Shown here: positions 11,837 through 23,100 of the stretch, in pieces | Position numbering within the stretch: position 1 is the first letter of the stretch | Layout of the letters: every line of letters begins with the position of its first letter | Source of the DNA: Epiperipatus broadwayi | Lineage: Eukaryota > Onychophora > Udeonychophora > Euonychophora > Peripatidae | Length of the DNA stretch: 64,000 nucleotides | Reading direction: 5' to 3' | Assembly: GCA_028023455.1 (NCBI GenBank) | Contig: JAQFVV010006355.1 | Coordinates: 64,001 to 128,000, forward strand | Notes under the pieces: model-generated | Seen by the model: only the letters and a program-made list of their open reading frames with translations | Databases searched by the model: none | What the model was told of the DNA's origin: nothing | Program-made: the position numbers and the translations under genes

Positions 11837-13243
11837 CTAAATAGTCCAGCGTTTAGAGATGTCGAAGCATGTGTCACGTCTATTGATTGAGTTGTTATTG
11901 TTGTTGATGTAGTACGCTTCTCTGATCTTCTGCTTAATGTCGTTTTTCTCGATACAGACTATTTTAGGGTGGGAAGGTTCAAATAAATGTCCAGTCTTCT
12001 TGGAGTGTTCCAAAAATGTTGATGAGTTATCATTGTTTTTCATAGCTCTATTATATGTGTATCTGTGCTGTGCTGTCCGGGTGGTTGTGCCTGCCTTGGT
12101 TTCTCCAAAATAAATGGCGCGGCAACCGGGTTGTGGGCAAGTGATGCTGTAAACAACATGGGGGGTCTGAGAAGGTTCTATTTTGTCCTTGGAGTTATTG
12201 ATGAGACGGTTAGTGCAAGGGGGTGTATGAAAGCTGATTTTAAATTTATTGTCCAAAATCTTGATTAGTTGGTGGGAGATTTTATGTATGTGGGGAAGAG
12301 TGATATATGGAAGTTTAATATTGTTTTTATTAATGGTGATTTTTGTATGAAACTGCTTGATTTTGTTGTTGATAGTGTGGAGTTTATAGCCTGCCTGTAG
12401 TAGATCTTTGGTATAGAGATGTATGTTGTTCTTTCGATCTGCTTCAAACTTGCACAGCTGCATGTTTCTGTGTAGGAATGCTTGTAGTCCTGCTAATTTG
12501 TGGGAGTTAGGAACGTTAGAATGTGGATGTATAAAGCCTCTGATTTCAAAAGGCTTTATAATCATTGAATAATTTATACATGGTTCCTCGCGCGTTAACT
12601 TAAGATCCAGGTAATTTAGGCTTTGGGATGCATCCTCAGATGTGGAATTAATGGTTAGCTTAGTTTTGTGCGTTAGTTCCTGTATAATATTGTTTGTGGT
12701 GTGCTGATTGGCTAGAATAAGTATGTCGTCTACGTACCGGATGTATAAAATGTGGGGGTATCAGCTTGATATTTAGGCACTATTAGTTTTTCGTAGTAAT
12801 TAAGAAAAATGCTAGTTATGATTCCGCTGAGGGGGAGGCCCATCGGCCATCCGCTTTTCATATTGTACCAAGTGTGCTCAAATGTTGTGTATATATGCTT
12901 ATCCATCCAAGTTAAAAATGTAATGATGAAATTAATGCGTTCAGATGACATTGTATTGGTGAGTTCTTGTTGGATAATGTGAATAGATTGTTTCCTGTCC
13001 ACAGACCCATACAACTCTTTGATGTCAAAGGAGGTCATTCGGAAGTTGTTACAGATCGTGGCTTTTTTGATTTTCTCTACAACCTGAAAGGATGAATTAA
13101 CAGAAAAATTCCCAAAGCCCAGGCTGTCGATTAATAGTTGATTAACCATTGTTGCGGTTTGAAAATAATGGACTCCCCCAAAATCCATCATTAGACGCAG
13201 AGGTTCACCTGGCTTGTGGAGTTTAATGTTGGCAAACACTCTA
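11837..13243 (-). pseudogene. PLE-1 minus-strand copy: RT plus GIY-YIG protein, 5'-truncated and frameshifted
   Basis: The minus-strand reading opens near 13239 inside the RT. It shows F-A-N-I-K-L-H-K-P-G, motif A in a T-S-F-D-I-K-E-L-Y context, and motif B G-W-P-M-G-L-P-L-S-G. The frame is lost near 12760, where this copy has one T fewer than the plus copy. Downstream, frame 12565-11837 carries the RT thumb and linker and the complete GIY-YIG endonuclease (Y-S-I, paired Cys, Y-F-G-E-T, R-E-A-Y-Y). Relative to the plus copy it has small changes such as Q for W before I-R-E-A. PLE proteins couple an RT to this nuclease for target-primed insertion. This copy cannot express an intact protein. 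Confidence 0.87.
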
Positions 13244-14277
13244 GGTACAATATGAAAAGCGGATGGCCGATGGGCCTCCCCCTCAGCGGAATCATAACTA
13301 GCATTTTTCTTAATTACTACGAAAAACTAATAGTGCCTAAATACCAAGCTGATAACCCCCACATTTTATACATCCAGTACGTAGACGACATACTTATTCT
13401 AGCCAATCAGCACACCACAAACAATATTATACAAGAACTAACGCACAGCACTAAGCTAACCATTAATTCCACATATGAGGATGCATCCCAAAGCCTAAAT
13501 TACCTGGATCTTAAGTTAACGTGCGAGGAACCATGTATAAATTATTCAATGATTATAAAGCCTTTTGAAATCAGAGGCTTTATACATCCACATTCTAACG
13601 TTCCTAACTCCCACAAATTAGCAGGACTACAAGCATTCCTACACAGAAACATGCAGCTGTGCAAGTTTGAAGCAGATCGAAAGAACAACATACATCTCTA
13701 TACCAAAGATCTACTACAGGCAGGCTATAAACTCCACACTATCAACAACAAAATCAAGCAGTTTCATACAAAAATCACCATTAATAAAAACAATATTAAA
13801 CTTCCATATATCACTCTTCCCCACATACATAAAATCTCCCACCAACTAATCAAGATTTTGGACAATAAATTTAAAATCAGCTTTCATACACCCCCTTGCA
13901 CTAACCGTCTCATCAATAACTCCAAGGACAAAATAGAACCTTCTCAGACCCCCTATGTCGTTTACAGCATCACTTGCCCACAACCCGGTTGCCGCGCCAT
14001 TTATTTTGGAGAAACCAAGGCAGGCACAACCACACGGACAGCACAGCACAGATACACATATAATAGAGCTATGAAAAACAACGATAACTCATCAACATTT
14101 TTGGAACACTCCAAGAAGACTGGACATTTATTTGAACCTTCCCACCCTAAAATAGTCTGTATCGAGAAAAACGACATTAAGTGGAAGATCAGAGAAGCGT
14201 ACTACATCAACAACAATAACAACTCAATCAATAGACGTGACACATGCTTCGACATCTCTAAACGCTGGACTATTTAG
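13216..14277 (+). CDS. PLE-1 plus-strand copy: uninterrupted C-terminal RT half plus GIY-YIG endonuclease
   Basis: This is an open frame of 353 codons. PLE homology starts at 13244, and the first ten or so residues come from the inverted neighbour. Visible parts are RT motif B (G-W-P-M-G-L-P-L-S-G, residues 16-25), motif C Y-V-D-D (55-58) in Y-I-Q-Y-V-D-D-I-L-I-L, a thumb/linker, and a GIY-YIG domain from about residue 248: Y-S-I at 250-252, Cys 254 and 259, Y-F-G at 263-265, catalytic-type Arg in the T-T-R/Q-H-R stretch, and Glu in R-E-A-Y-Y near 327. The paired Cys next to the GIY core is typical of PLE nucleases. RT motifs upstream of B are absent, so a product would lack RT activity. The stop is TAG, followed by a 3' UTR of about 180 bp. 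It has no promoter of its own that I can see, but the frame is intact, which argues for a recent insertion. Confidence 0.85.
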   Translation: MEFNVGKHSRYNMKSGWPMGLPLSGIITSIFLNYYEKLIVPKYQADNPHILYIQYVDDILILANQHTTNNIIQELTHSTKLTINSTYEDASQSLNYLDLKLTCEEPCINYSMIIKPFEIRGFIHPHSNVPNSHKLAGLQAFLHRNMQLCKFEADRKNNIHLYTKDLLQAGYKLHTINNKIKQFHTKITINKNNIKLPYITLPHIHKISHQLIKILDNKFKISFHTPPCTNRLINNSKDKIEPSQTPYVVYSITCPQPGCRAIYFGETKAGTTTRTAQHRYTYNRAMKNNDNSSTFLEHSKKTGHLFEPSHPKIVCIEKNDIKWKIREAYYINNNNNSINRRDTCFDISKRWTI

Positions 14278-14500
14278 TCCATTTGCATATGCTTTGCATA
14301 CTACTTCTCCCACCCCATTTTTTATTTTTGCAGCTCACAGTACCGCTATGAATATGAGGTAAAGGACCTCGAAAGCGCTTAGCGTATATTAATTCCTGTA
14401 TCTTATTATAGTTTCACATTCAAGCGTGACATATGCTTAATTTGTTTTATAAATTAAATTTATCGAATGAGAAGATTTAAAATTATATAATACTATTTAA

Positions 14501-15085
14501 AAAAAATAGTTGTTTTAAAAATATGTAAAGTAATTTAAAATAAATAGTTGCAAAAACTGAACATTTAAGTGTAAAACATTTTCCTGTAATGTGAACTTTT
14601 TTTTTTTAGTTTTTGCAAAGTAATCTAAAAATAAATATATTTGTACTTTTATGATAATAAAATATTTTTTGTTGAAAAATTGGACTTTTACTCATGTAGT
14701 TCATCATTGAAAAATAAAACATTTCCCCTATATAGTTAACTAGATATTCAACTGTCAACCATCAGGAATGTTATGTTGATCAGTGATTGGAGTAAACACT
14801 AAGATGATTGAATATTCATAGGTTGAAATCAAATTCTGAAAAAGGTGAGCAACACATCCTCTGAAATATTACAGTCACATCTGGGTCATGTTTGTTGTCT
14901 CAACAACATTGAACTGGAATCTTTCAATCAATTATTATCACTGGTAATAAAAAAATAAAGATCTACTCTTCTTTATATTTTTTGTTTCTAATATAGTTTA
15001 TTTTTATTGTATTATGTATTGATTAAGTAATACATTTTTCTTTTATGAAAAATAAAAAAATATGTAATTTCCAATGGATTTGTTT
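14501..15085. other. Non-coding AT-rich DNA
   Basis: I see no gene or repeat boundary here. The segment is dominated by A/T homopolymers. Confidence 0.55.
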
Positions 15086-15103
15086 TTTACTAATATATTT
15101 CAT

Positions 15104-15222
15104 TCAAAGATCAGCCTTTCAAGCTAATTGCACATGCGTCTTTTGCGAGTGTTAAATAATAAATGAATACTTCACTCTACCATACAAGATATAGTATTTA
15201 TGCAGGAATAAATAAATGCTTA
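15104..15222 (+). mobile_element. Monomer of a short dispersed element, with 18-bp flanking repeat
   Basis: The stretch from 15121 (aagctaattgcacatgcg ... aataaatgaata ... caagata) is a diverged match to one arm of the foldback palindrome at 36792-37067. It is flanked by tttactaatatatttcat (15086-15103) and tttactaatgtatttcat (15223-15240), which match at 17 of 18 positions and look like a TSD. A single arm that inserts on its own suggests the 36.8-kb palindrome is a dimer of a mobile monomer. I see no polymerase III boxes or coding capacity. Confidence 0.6.
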
Positions 15223-15552
15223 TTTACTAATGTATTTCATAAAATTCAACATTTATAATTAATTTTATTTTTTGTTCATTTTGAAAGACAAATAAAAAAA
15301 AGAAAAAAAAAGAATAATTTGGCAATTAATAAGAATATTTTAAAATGTGCAATTTACAATAATTTGTACATTATCATTATGTATTTTTACAGAGTTAAAT
15401 TTCAAAAAATGTTCAATTTATCAAATAGTTTTTACAGTATGGATACAATAACTCCATGCAGTAGGTAAAAGCAGTATTGAAACTACGAATGTAAAATGCC
15501 AAAATTGTCTCTCCTCTGAATATTGTTTGATATCATAATAGAGAATGACAAT

Positions 15553-15633
15553 ATTGTAAATAAATTAGTTTGGGATAAAATTTATATTTATTTCAATAAC
15601 ATATAACATGTTAATTACCTAATATATATATAT
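15553..15633. repeat. 81-bp flank duplicate X (left copy)
   Basis: The sequence starting attgtaaataaattag and ending acctaata plus a TA run is repeated at 20089-20172, immediately outside the other end of the LTR element. Apart from TA-run length I see one base difference. See the finding on this duplication. Confidence 0.85.
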
Positions 15634-16107
15634 TGTAATGGGAGAATGATCTTAGATTCATATATACTGACCATGAGAGCGCCACTAGTCCAAAAATCAG
15701 AACTAGACATTTATTTTAAGGGTGGACAGGATATGTGAATCTAAATGTGCCAGATTAAATTCAGGGAGAAACAAGATATCTTAAATATTGTTTAGACAGT
15801 TGAGAAATCAAAGCACAAAGATAAACATCAGCCAAATTAAGTTTAAACAAATTTTAAGCTTTTATTTAAGAGCAAAATAACTTGTAAGAAAAAGTTTACA
15901 TGAAAATCAATAGGGTTATCTCAGGCGTGTATTAGAAAGATTAAACACATTGCTCTGGTAGACTTACTGACTCTCTAATAACGAATTCTACAGGGAGGAA
16001 GCAATTTCATTCGGCAGAAGATTCACCAAAACATTGGTTTTTACTTTTCAGATACTCAGACAATACATTCCCAAAACAAATCAATGAAACCAGCGCTGAT
16101 GAGCTTT
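15634..16107 (-). repeat. Left LTR-type direct repeat
   Basis: It matches 19616-20088 from TGTAATGGGAG to GAGCTTT. On the minus strand it ends CCCATTACA, consistent with a CA-3' LTR terminus. Beyond 16107 the sequence continues without a counterpart on the right side. Confidence 0.82.
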
Positions 16108-16376
16108 CCGAGATTCGCAAAATGTGATGGCCCATAAATGTCATTTGTTGGTAGAAGCTGCACCTATTATTACATTTAAAATAAAGGTGATTGATTTGCC
16201 TCAAGAACAACTGCAAAATATGATTGAAAATGAAAACAAACTATTGGCGAAAACTAATCTAAGAATTAAAAATCTCAATGGGAGACAAGTAAATCATTAG
16301 AAAATCAGTTACGTCTTCCCCAGCATTTAAAGAAAATGAATTACCAATAATTATAATTAAAAAGTAAATTTATGAC

Positions 16377-16454
16377 ACAAGTTGTGAGTACATGCTCTGA
16401 TAAATTTTCAGCTATACAAGTTGTGAGTACATGCTCTGATAAATTTTCAGCTAT
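16377..16454. repeat. Tandem duplication, two 39-bp units
   Basis: Two identical 39-bp units starting acaagttgtgagtacatg lie back to back (16377-16415 and 16416-16454), inside the unique part of the LTR element. Perfect identity implies a recent duplication. Confidence 0.93.
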
Positions 16455-16459
16455 ACAAG

Positions 16460-18060
16460 TAAATACAAAATAAATCTATTGGAGAGTGCACATGAGTATG
16501 AAAATAGAAAAGCTATAAATACTTTAGCAGCGAAAGTCTCTCTCACCTGTAATTTACAAAAGGGATAAATATTGTCTTCCTGCTGGTAGCTTAAAAAAAT
16601 TATAAAGCAAAAACAATTATAGTTTCTGCTTTCAGAGATGTAAGAAACGAAGACTATGAAAATAAAGTCACCAGCCAAAAGATTTGGTGGTTTGCAAAAG
16701 CGCAAACACAGTATTTAAAATTAATTCAGGCTACTAAAATAATTACAGGTAAGCATTCCTAATATACATGACTGCCAAAACATTTAGTAAAAGTTAGGCA
16801 TAAAAATAGAAAAACTCACACGTCATTCTCCAATAAACAACAACTGAAAGCAAACTTGGAATCTTAAAACTAAGATTCCAAGACACACAACAAAGTACAA
16901 TAAAAGAGAATAAATATAGCTAATCAAAATGAAGTTAAATATTAATTTATGAATACAGATTTATAATTAGATTGAGTGGAGATTTAATGAAAAGACATTT
17001 ACTCTGAAAAGAATAAAAAAAATTTCATCTTACGATAAAGCCCAGTTTGCATAGAGTACGCACATTTGTCTTTAGTCCATTTTCAGTTCCTTTGACATTG
17101 GCAAAGTAGAGGCAGTGTTTATTTTAGAGGCTCATGGCATAACTGAAGGAGAGCTGGCAGGCATGGGTTCATCCTTTGTTTAAATTAGCAAGACATTCTA
17201 ATGATGGCAAAACTCATAGTGGTAGATTTTGACATCTGGCACATTAACGAAGTTTGTCGATAATGGTTTAAGTTTTTAGCAGGAATTAAATGTGCGAACT
17301 GCTATCCAAAATGGTGTGACTCTCAGCCTGCGATAATCCAAGTGTGTATTCTCATACTGAATCTCCTCTATCTAAAAATTGGTGGGCTATCCTCTCCTCG
17401 CTACATTTCCCGCAAAAATCTTCCATTAGTCTCTAATTCTATATCTCAGGCAGGGCAAATATTAATTTCCCGCTCAATCTAATTTAAGAATTCCATCCAG
17501 GGATTGTTGAAACAAAAACAACAACACAATTAAACCTCCGCTTTTTTCGAATTAACTTTAAAAATATGACTAAAATAAAAGCAACAGGAATACATAATTA
17601 GCAAGCTTTCCTGTTTTTAATCAAATTGATTAAAACAGGTGGAGGAAGTAAAGTATTTTAAAATCAATTTTATAAACAAAGTAGTGAAAGTAAACTATTT
17701 TAAATATAAATGCATATGTGTTTAAATACATGTATGCTTTTTTTTAAATAATAATAAAGACATTTTAATGACATTTAATGAAAATTAAGTTGTTTTTCCC
17801 TTTTTAAATTTTAGTAATAAAACAACTGAATCGGAAATCAATCCAGTTCAACTGCCTCAATACGCGATCAAAAAAAAAAAAACATTCCTGCAACTTTTTT
17901 TTTTTCTTTAGAGAAGGGAAAAAAACTCTAAACTATTTTAAACTATCCCTAGAAATTTGACTGAACGTTTGCCTCACACTCATGAAAAACAAAATATTTC
18001 ATTTCCAACATTTATCCATTCTCATAAATCATTAACCAAATCTTTTTTTTTTTAAACAAT
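16460..18060. other. Non-coding interior of the LTR element (left LTR extension or 3' internal region)
   Basis: No pol-like frame is visible. The open frame at 16451-16705 (minus) has no recognisable motif. Pyrimidine-rich tracts at 17895-17908 and 18041-18052 could mark a minus-strand polypurine tract. Confidence 0.5.
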
Positions 18061-18079
18061 ACGTCCAATCAATATCACT

Positions 18080-19497
18080 TACACTCGGTTAGGTGATTAC
18101 TTTTTATGGAGAGTTTGGTCAGGATGATCTACTCTCTTGAACCTGTCTACAGGTTCTCTTGATACATTGCCAAAATCTACGGTTGTTAAAAATTCTGCCA
18201 TTTCTTCTATCGGCTACCCATTATTACTCAACATCATTTGTTGTATGTGTGGTGGCATATTATACCGGATAGTCCTCGTGATTTGATCATCTGACAATGG
18301 AAATGCTGTTAATACCTTGAGTTTTACTACTTGTCTATAAAAAATTGCGTGTATGTTTCACTGCGAATGCTGGGATATCTCTCATGGGATATTTTATAGA
18401 GTAGTCCCGTCCTGTCAGGTTTCACTCCAAAACGTTCTTAAAATGGCATGCCTATATTCCTCAAATGTTCTTGGTTTGGTGAATAAAGTGTGCCACCAGT
18501 CAGAGGCTGTTTCACAAAGGTAGTTACTGGTGACTGTAACTTTATCCCTTTCTGGCCACTCTTGGACACAAAACATATTAGCTAAACTTCCTAAATGATT
18601 TAATGGGCTTTCTACCACCTCAGCCTTGAATGTTTCTATTAAGAATTGTTTTTCCAAGAATCTACTGGAGGGCTCCTCCTGTCTTTTACTTCTCGACTCC
18701 CTATATTCATTTTCTGTTTCATACTGTTTGTATTCAGTATAGAATACCCTAGGTTTATTTTCTATCCCAGCTAGCCTATATTCAAGTCCTTTTGTCATAT
18801 CAATACAGGTTTGTTGCACTTTTGTTTTCAAATTATTCTTACTTTCCTCTATGCCTTCAAACATCTTTTCTAATTTCCTGACAGCACCATCAACCCTCAG
18901 ATATATTTCTCTCTGCATTTCTTCTTCCTTTAACATCTCCAATTCTACTTGTGTTGTTTTATGTATGTCTATCCATTCCTTGCACATCCCTTCAACCTGC
19001 ACCATCTTTATTTCTAAACTACCTTGCTGTACTTCATCTTTTACTTCTTTCATCTCTTCCTTTAAAATTTCAACTTCCTGAACCTTCTTATTCCAATATT
19101 TCTCTATGGCTTCTATAGCTTCCTGATTTTTGTCTACTTTCTTCAAATATTTCCTGTCCCATTCCTTTCATTTCTGCTCTCAACTCCTGCAGTATTGTTT
19201 GTTGACTCTGTTTTATTTCTATATTTTGTTTTGTTATATTTTGTTTCATTTCCAGAAACTCTTGTTGTATTTCTTTCATCTCGCTTGCTGACTTTGTTTC
19301 ATTTCTAGCAACTCTTGTCGTATTTCTTTCATCTCAGCTTGCTGACTTTGTTTCATTTCTAGCAACTCTTGTCGTATTTCTTTCATCTCGGCTTGCTGAC
19401 TTTGTTTTATTTCTATTATCAACTTTATCATCATCTGTATCTCACTTTCTTCTTCTACTATCTGGGGGTATTTAAATGAAACAGGGCTCTCTTCCAA
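18080..19497 (-). pseudogene. Ty3/gypsy-type gag: coiled coil plus capsid-like domain, frameshifted
   Basis: Minus-strand reading begins near 19497 (M-E-E-S-P-V-S-F-K-Y-P). It runs through a Gln/Glu/Lys-rich coiled coil split over three frames (19497-19276, 19279-19088, 19146-18415). The coiled coil contains tandem units with the recurring word M-K-Q-S-Q-Q. The longest frame (243 codons) ends in a retrotransposon gag/capsid-like helical domain with W-P-E-R-D-K-V, then A-S-D-W-W-H-T-L and F-E-E-Y-R-H-A-I-L-R-T-F. Further gag-like reading continues to about 18080 through several frame changes and stops. No CCHC knuckle, protease or RT follows. A related decayed gag lies at about 60.8-61.3 kb. 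The protein would have formed the capsid-like particle. Confidence 0.8.
19284..19410 (-). repeat. In-frame coiled-coil tandem repeat inside gag
   Basis: Two near-identical units of about 63-66 bp, centred on the words ttgctgactttgtttcat and tagcaactcttgtcgt, encode successive coiled-coil heptad blocks. A more diverged third unit lies to the left. One-to-three-base length differences between units help explain the frame changes here. Confidence 0.75.
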
Positions 19498-19615
19498 ACC
19501 TACCGACTAGATCTTGCCACTTACAGCTGAAATCTTTCTCAACCGTCTAAACAAAATCTCACATGGGCTTGAAAACTCGAAGCTCCACATTGGTTGTGCT
19601 AAAAATTAATATATA

Positions 19616-20088
19616 TGTAATGGGAGAATGATCTTAGATTCGCATATACTGACCATGAAAGTGCCACTAATCCAGAAATCAGAACTAGACATTTATTTTA
19701 AGGGTGGACAGGATATGCAAATCTAAATGTGCCGGACTAAATTCAGGAAGAAACAAGATATCTTAAATATTGTTTAGACAGTTGAGAAATCAAAGCACAA
19801 AGACACACATCAGCCAAATTAAGTTTAAACAAATTTTAAGCTTTTATTTAAGAGCAAAATAACTTGTAAAAAAAAGTTTACACGAAAATCAATAGGGTTA
19901 TCTCAGGCGTGTACTAGAAAGATTAAACACATTGCTCTGGTAGACTTACTGACTCTCTAATAACAAATTCTACTGGAAGGAAGCAATTTCATTCGGCAGA
20001 AGATTCACCAAAACATTGGTTTTCACTTTCAGATACTCAGACAATACATTCCCAAAACAAATCAACGAAACCAGCACTGGTGAGCTTT
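19616..20088 (-). repeat. Right LTR-type direct repeat, abruptly truncated
   Basis: It matches 15634-16107 and then stops at GAGCTTT, exactly where flank duplicate X' begins. The LTR/X' junction shares only a T with the left-hand context, so the truncation preceded or accompanied formation of X'. Confidence 0.82.
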
Positions 20089-20172
20089 ATTGTAAATAAA
20101 TTAGTTTGGGATAAAATTTATATTTATTACAATAACATATAACATGTTAATTACCTAATAATATATATATAT
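20089..20172. repeat. Flank duplicate X' (right copy)
   Basis: It repeats 15553-15633 with one substitution and a TA-run length change. Confidence 0.85.
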
Positions 20173-20179
20173 ATTAATG

Positions 20180-23100
20180 GTTATGATTTTACTTTTCTAT
20201 ATTATTATTATTTTATCTAGTTACATCTTTTTATATATTTTGAAATCAAACTAACCTATATATGTTAAAGAATGGCCAAGTATGTGTTGATGTGCAGTCA
20301 TTTTTAAATAAATTTATACATATCTGCTATAGTTGTTACTGAAAAATCAAGTGATAAAGGACTATTATGTAAATATATAATTTTTCTTAAGTTTATAAAA
20401 TCACCCCCCTCCCCAGTATAAGAAATATATTAAATGACAGCACATATATTTCAATCCTCCTTTCTCACCTGGCTCAAATATTTTTTCTTTAGTAACATAT
20501 TTATTTATGGGTTTAATTAAAATTTTACTCTTAATAAAATTGTCAAGATCAGAAAATTAGTTTTAAACAACATTAAAATCAAATTTAATTGACATTTTTT
20601 AAGGGACAAATGTGTGTGTGTATATATATATATATATCATTTAAATTACACTAGCCAAGATAGTTTAAAGTCAATATTTTAATACCTTACATAAGTTTGT
20701 ATTTATTAGTAATATGTATGAATAAAATCTTTAGGGTGGAGTTAATAGATTTTTTTATTATTCTGTATTTATATTGATTAAATGGCTTAGGCATTAGTGC
20801 ACAAGACAAAGTGATATATGTCTACTTGTACAATTTTATAAAATGGCTACTCATGCTTATTTTTAGTATAACCTTAATTTCCAGGCTTTAATAATTAATG
20901 ATTAATTATTGCCACTGTCTACTTTAAATTGTTTACATTGCATTGCTAGCTTATTTGTTTTTTGATGTAATTAATTCATATATTAATTCTATAAGTAGAT
21001 GATTATTTCTGTTTCATAAAAATTTATTGACTGAGTATTTTCTAAATATTGTCATGCCAAGGTGGACATATCTTTTTTTTATATGGGTAAACTTTATGGT
21101 TTTAATATTATTATCATGGCAGATGGATTTTCCTGCTTGATAGTGATAAGTTTGTTATTAGTTATATAAGCAGACATATATGATTCACTGATCCAATGAA
21201 TTTCTTGGGTATGGTCTCACCAAGGCAGATAAAACCGCATCACTTTTAATTATAAGTAAAACCCTGGATTTTGCATAACCTAGCACCATGTTCAATATTT
21301 CTTTAAATGTACTTTAAAGATTGAAGTAGCAATCATGTAATAAGTCATAATTTTAATTCATTTGCAGCTATTTATTAATAATTGTGATTTTAATGTATGT
21401 AAATAAATACTCCCAGATTTACCCTGATTTAATTAGGAAGTAATTAATAGCTAGATCAATGTACAACACCCACCCTGGAGGTTATTGAAATGTGTGAACA
21501 TTATAGTCCCTCTATTTTATAAAATCTAGTGATAATAGTACCATTTAATCATTAATTCATTATAAACTGTAAGAAAACACAATAGAATTTTTTAGTTTAA
21601 ACCTATACCTACAAACATATTTACATATGAACTTTTTTTGCTTTGTTATATTCTAATAAATATATATACTCATTATCTTTCACATCTGTGTCTTTTTTAT
21701 CATAATTCGCATTTAAGTTCTTAAGAAAATCCTTTTATCTTCCTGATCTCAGCAGGATATAAAAAAGGCCATATATAATAATATCAGATGTGGTTGTCAT
21801 GAAGAAATTGTCCTGGCAACATAGGTAGTGAGGTTGACATTGTATTGTTTGTGAAGATTCTCTACACACATGTGAGTTAGTTATCATTATTATTTGTTGG
21901 CTATATTGTAACGGAAAGAAGACATTTGTAACAGAAATAATAATAAATTGATAGAAAATGATCCATTATTAACATATATGTTTATCTAATCTGTTATTTG
22001 TAACAGTAAGTAAACATTGTCACAGTATAGATAAATAGATGAGTGATGAAATGATAGTTGCCACAATTCAATAACCAAACACTAAACAGAATAATGATAT
22101 GCTGCAGCGGTTCATCATTTGTAACCAAGTAAACTAAATGAGAAATGAATTCACTGTGTTAGCCAAAATACAATTTATAATTAAATAAGGATGATGCTAA
22201 CATATAAATAAGAATATATGCATATCATGCTCTATCTGGGTGTCTATTTCTAATTAATTAAATATAACATTATAGCCCAATTGCAACTATCCTAAACATT
22301 AATTCTGTCACGTTAGTAATGAAATAAATAAGTTATCTCATTTCTCCATATAAAATAACAACAATGACAATTAAAACTATCATCATTAAAGATTTAATAA
22401 TATCTAAATATTGGGGATGTCATTTGAACAATAAAACATACTGGCCATTGTCATCAAATAAAAGAATATTAAATATAGCAACTGAATAAAATTACCCACT
22501 TTGAGATTCCTGGAGTGCATTATGCTTATCTCCCATACTAGGTTCTTTTAACAAAGAATCCTTCCTATTCTTCTTTCCAACCATATAAGACCATTCATGG
22601 TCACATGCACACACTGGTGCTATTCATGACAACTTATAAAATATATATTATATAAAGTTAATATTATGAAGTTGGAAAGGGATTATATCACTCTTTATTC
22701 AGTTTAGCTAAGTATATGTGTTTTCCCACGAGCGCCACTAGATTGTTTTAAATCTAGATAAATATCTGTTTAGAGTGTACTGAGTTCAAACTCATTCGGT
22801 ACATTTTTATCACACATGACTTGGATGACTAATGAAAAAATGACATTCTTACATTTTATCTATATCGATAAAATTACAAGATCCCAATATTACCAAAATT
22901 TATATTATAGATCAAAGACTCTTATAGACATTGCTAGTTCATTTTATGTATATTGATGAACCAACAAGTATCATCTTATTAATGGCTTCTAAACAAGCAT
23001 CGTGAAAACCATTATTAATATTGATGGCCATTTAACTAGATTATTTATCACAATATAAAGGTGATAAGGATGATGATAATAATGATGAATGATAATAATA

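Larger units (their letters stand above)
11661..14488. mobile_element. Penelope-like element insertion (PLE-1): two head-to-head 5'-truncated copies forming a large inverted repeat
   Basis: A minus-strand copy (13243 to about 11661) and a plus-strand copy (13244 to about 14488) meet at their 5' ends. The shared arms are about 11656-12869 and 13244-14459, roughly 1.2 kb each. I count about 15 differences by eye (about 99% identity), several of them C/T at CpG. The minus copy extends about 370 bp further into the RT, so it forms the asymmetric spacer. The 12-bp word aatactatttaa occurs at 11649-11660 and 14489-14500, consistent with one TSD around the whole composite. The right side holds about 28 bp beyond the arm, before the TSD, that the left lacks. 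PLE insertions are known for complex partial-tandem or inverted structures. Confidence 0.88.
15634..20088 (-). mobile_element. Gag-only Ty3/gypsy-type LTR element (non-autonomous or deleted)
   Basis: Direct repeats starting TGTAATGGG at 15634 and 19616 match over about 474 bp (to 16107 and 20088), with roughly 4-5% difference by eye. They enclose a minus-strand gag. Only about 1.5-1.7 kb around gag (about 18.1-19.6 kb) reads as internal coding sequence. No protease, RT or integrase is visible. The left repeat continues with unique sequence beyond 16107, so the left LTR may be much longer and the right one truncated. A pyrimidine run near 17895-17908 is a possible polypurine tract on the minus strand, but the inner LTR edge is not proven. 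Minus-strand AATAAA signals occur inside both repeats. Confidence 0.75.

Noticed and set aside
12065-12268. Plus-strand frame inside the PLE minus copy (and its twin at 13846-14049)
   Set aside because: These are antisense shadows of the GIY-YIG region, duplicated because the arms are duplicated.
16085-16125. Hammerhead-like CTGATGAG in the left LTR
   Set aside because: No stem II followed by GAAA is present, and the right copy reads CTGGTGAG, so the core is not conserved.
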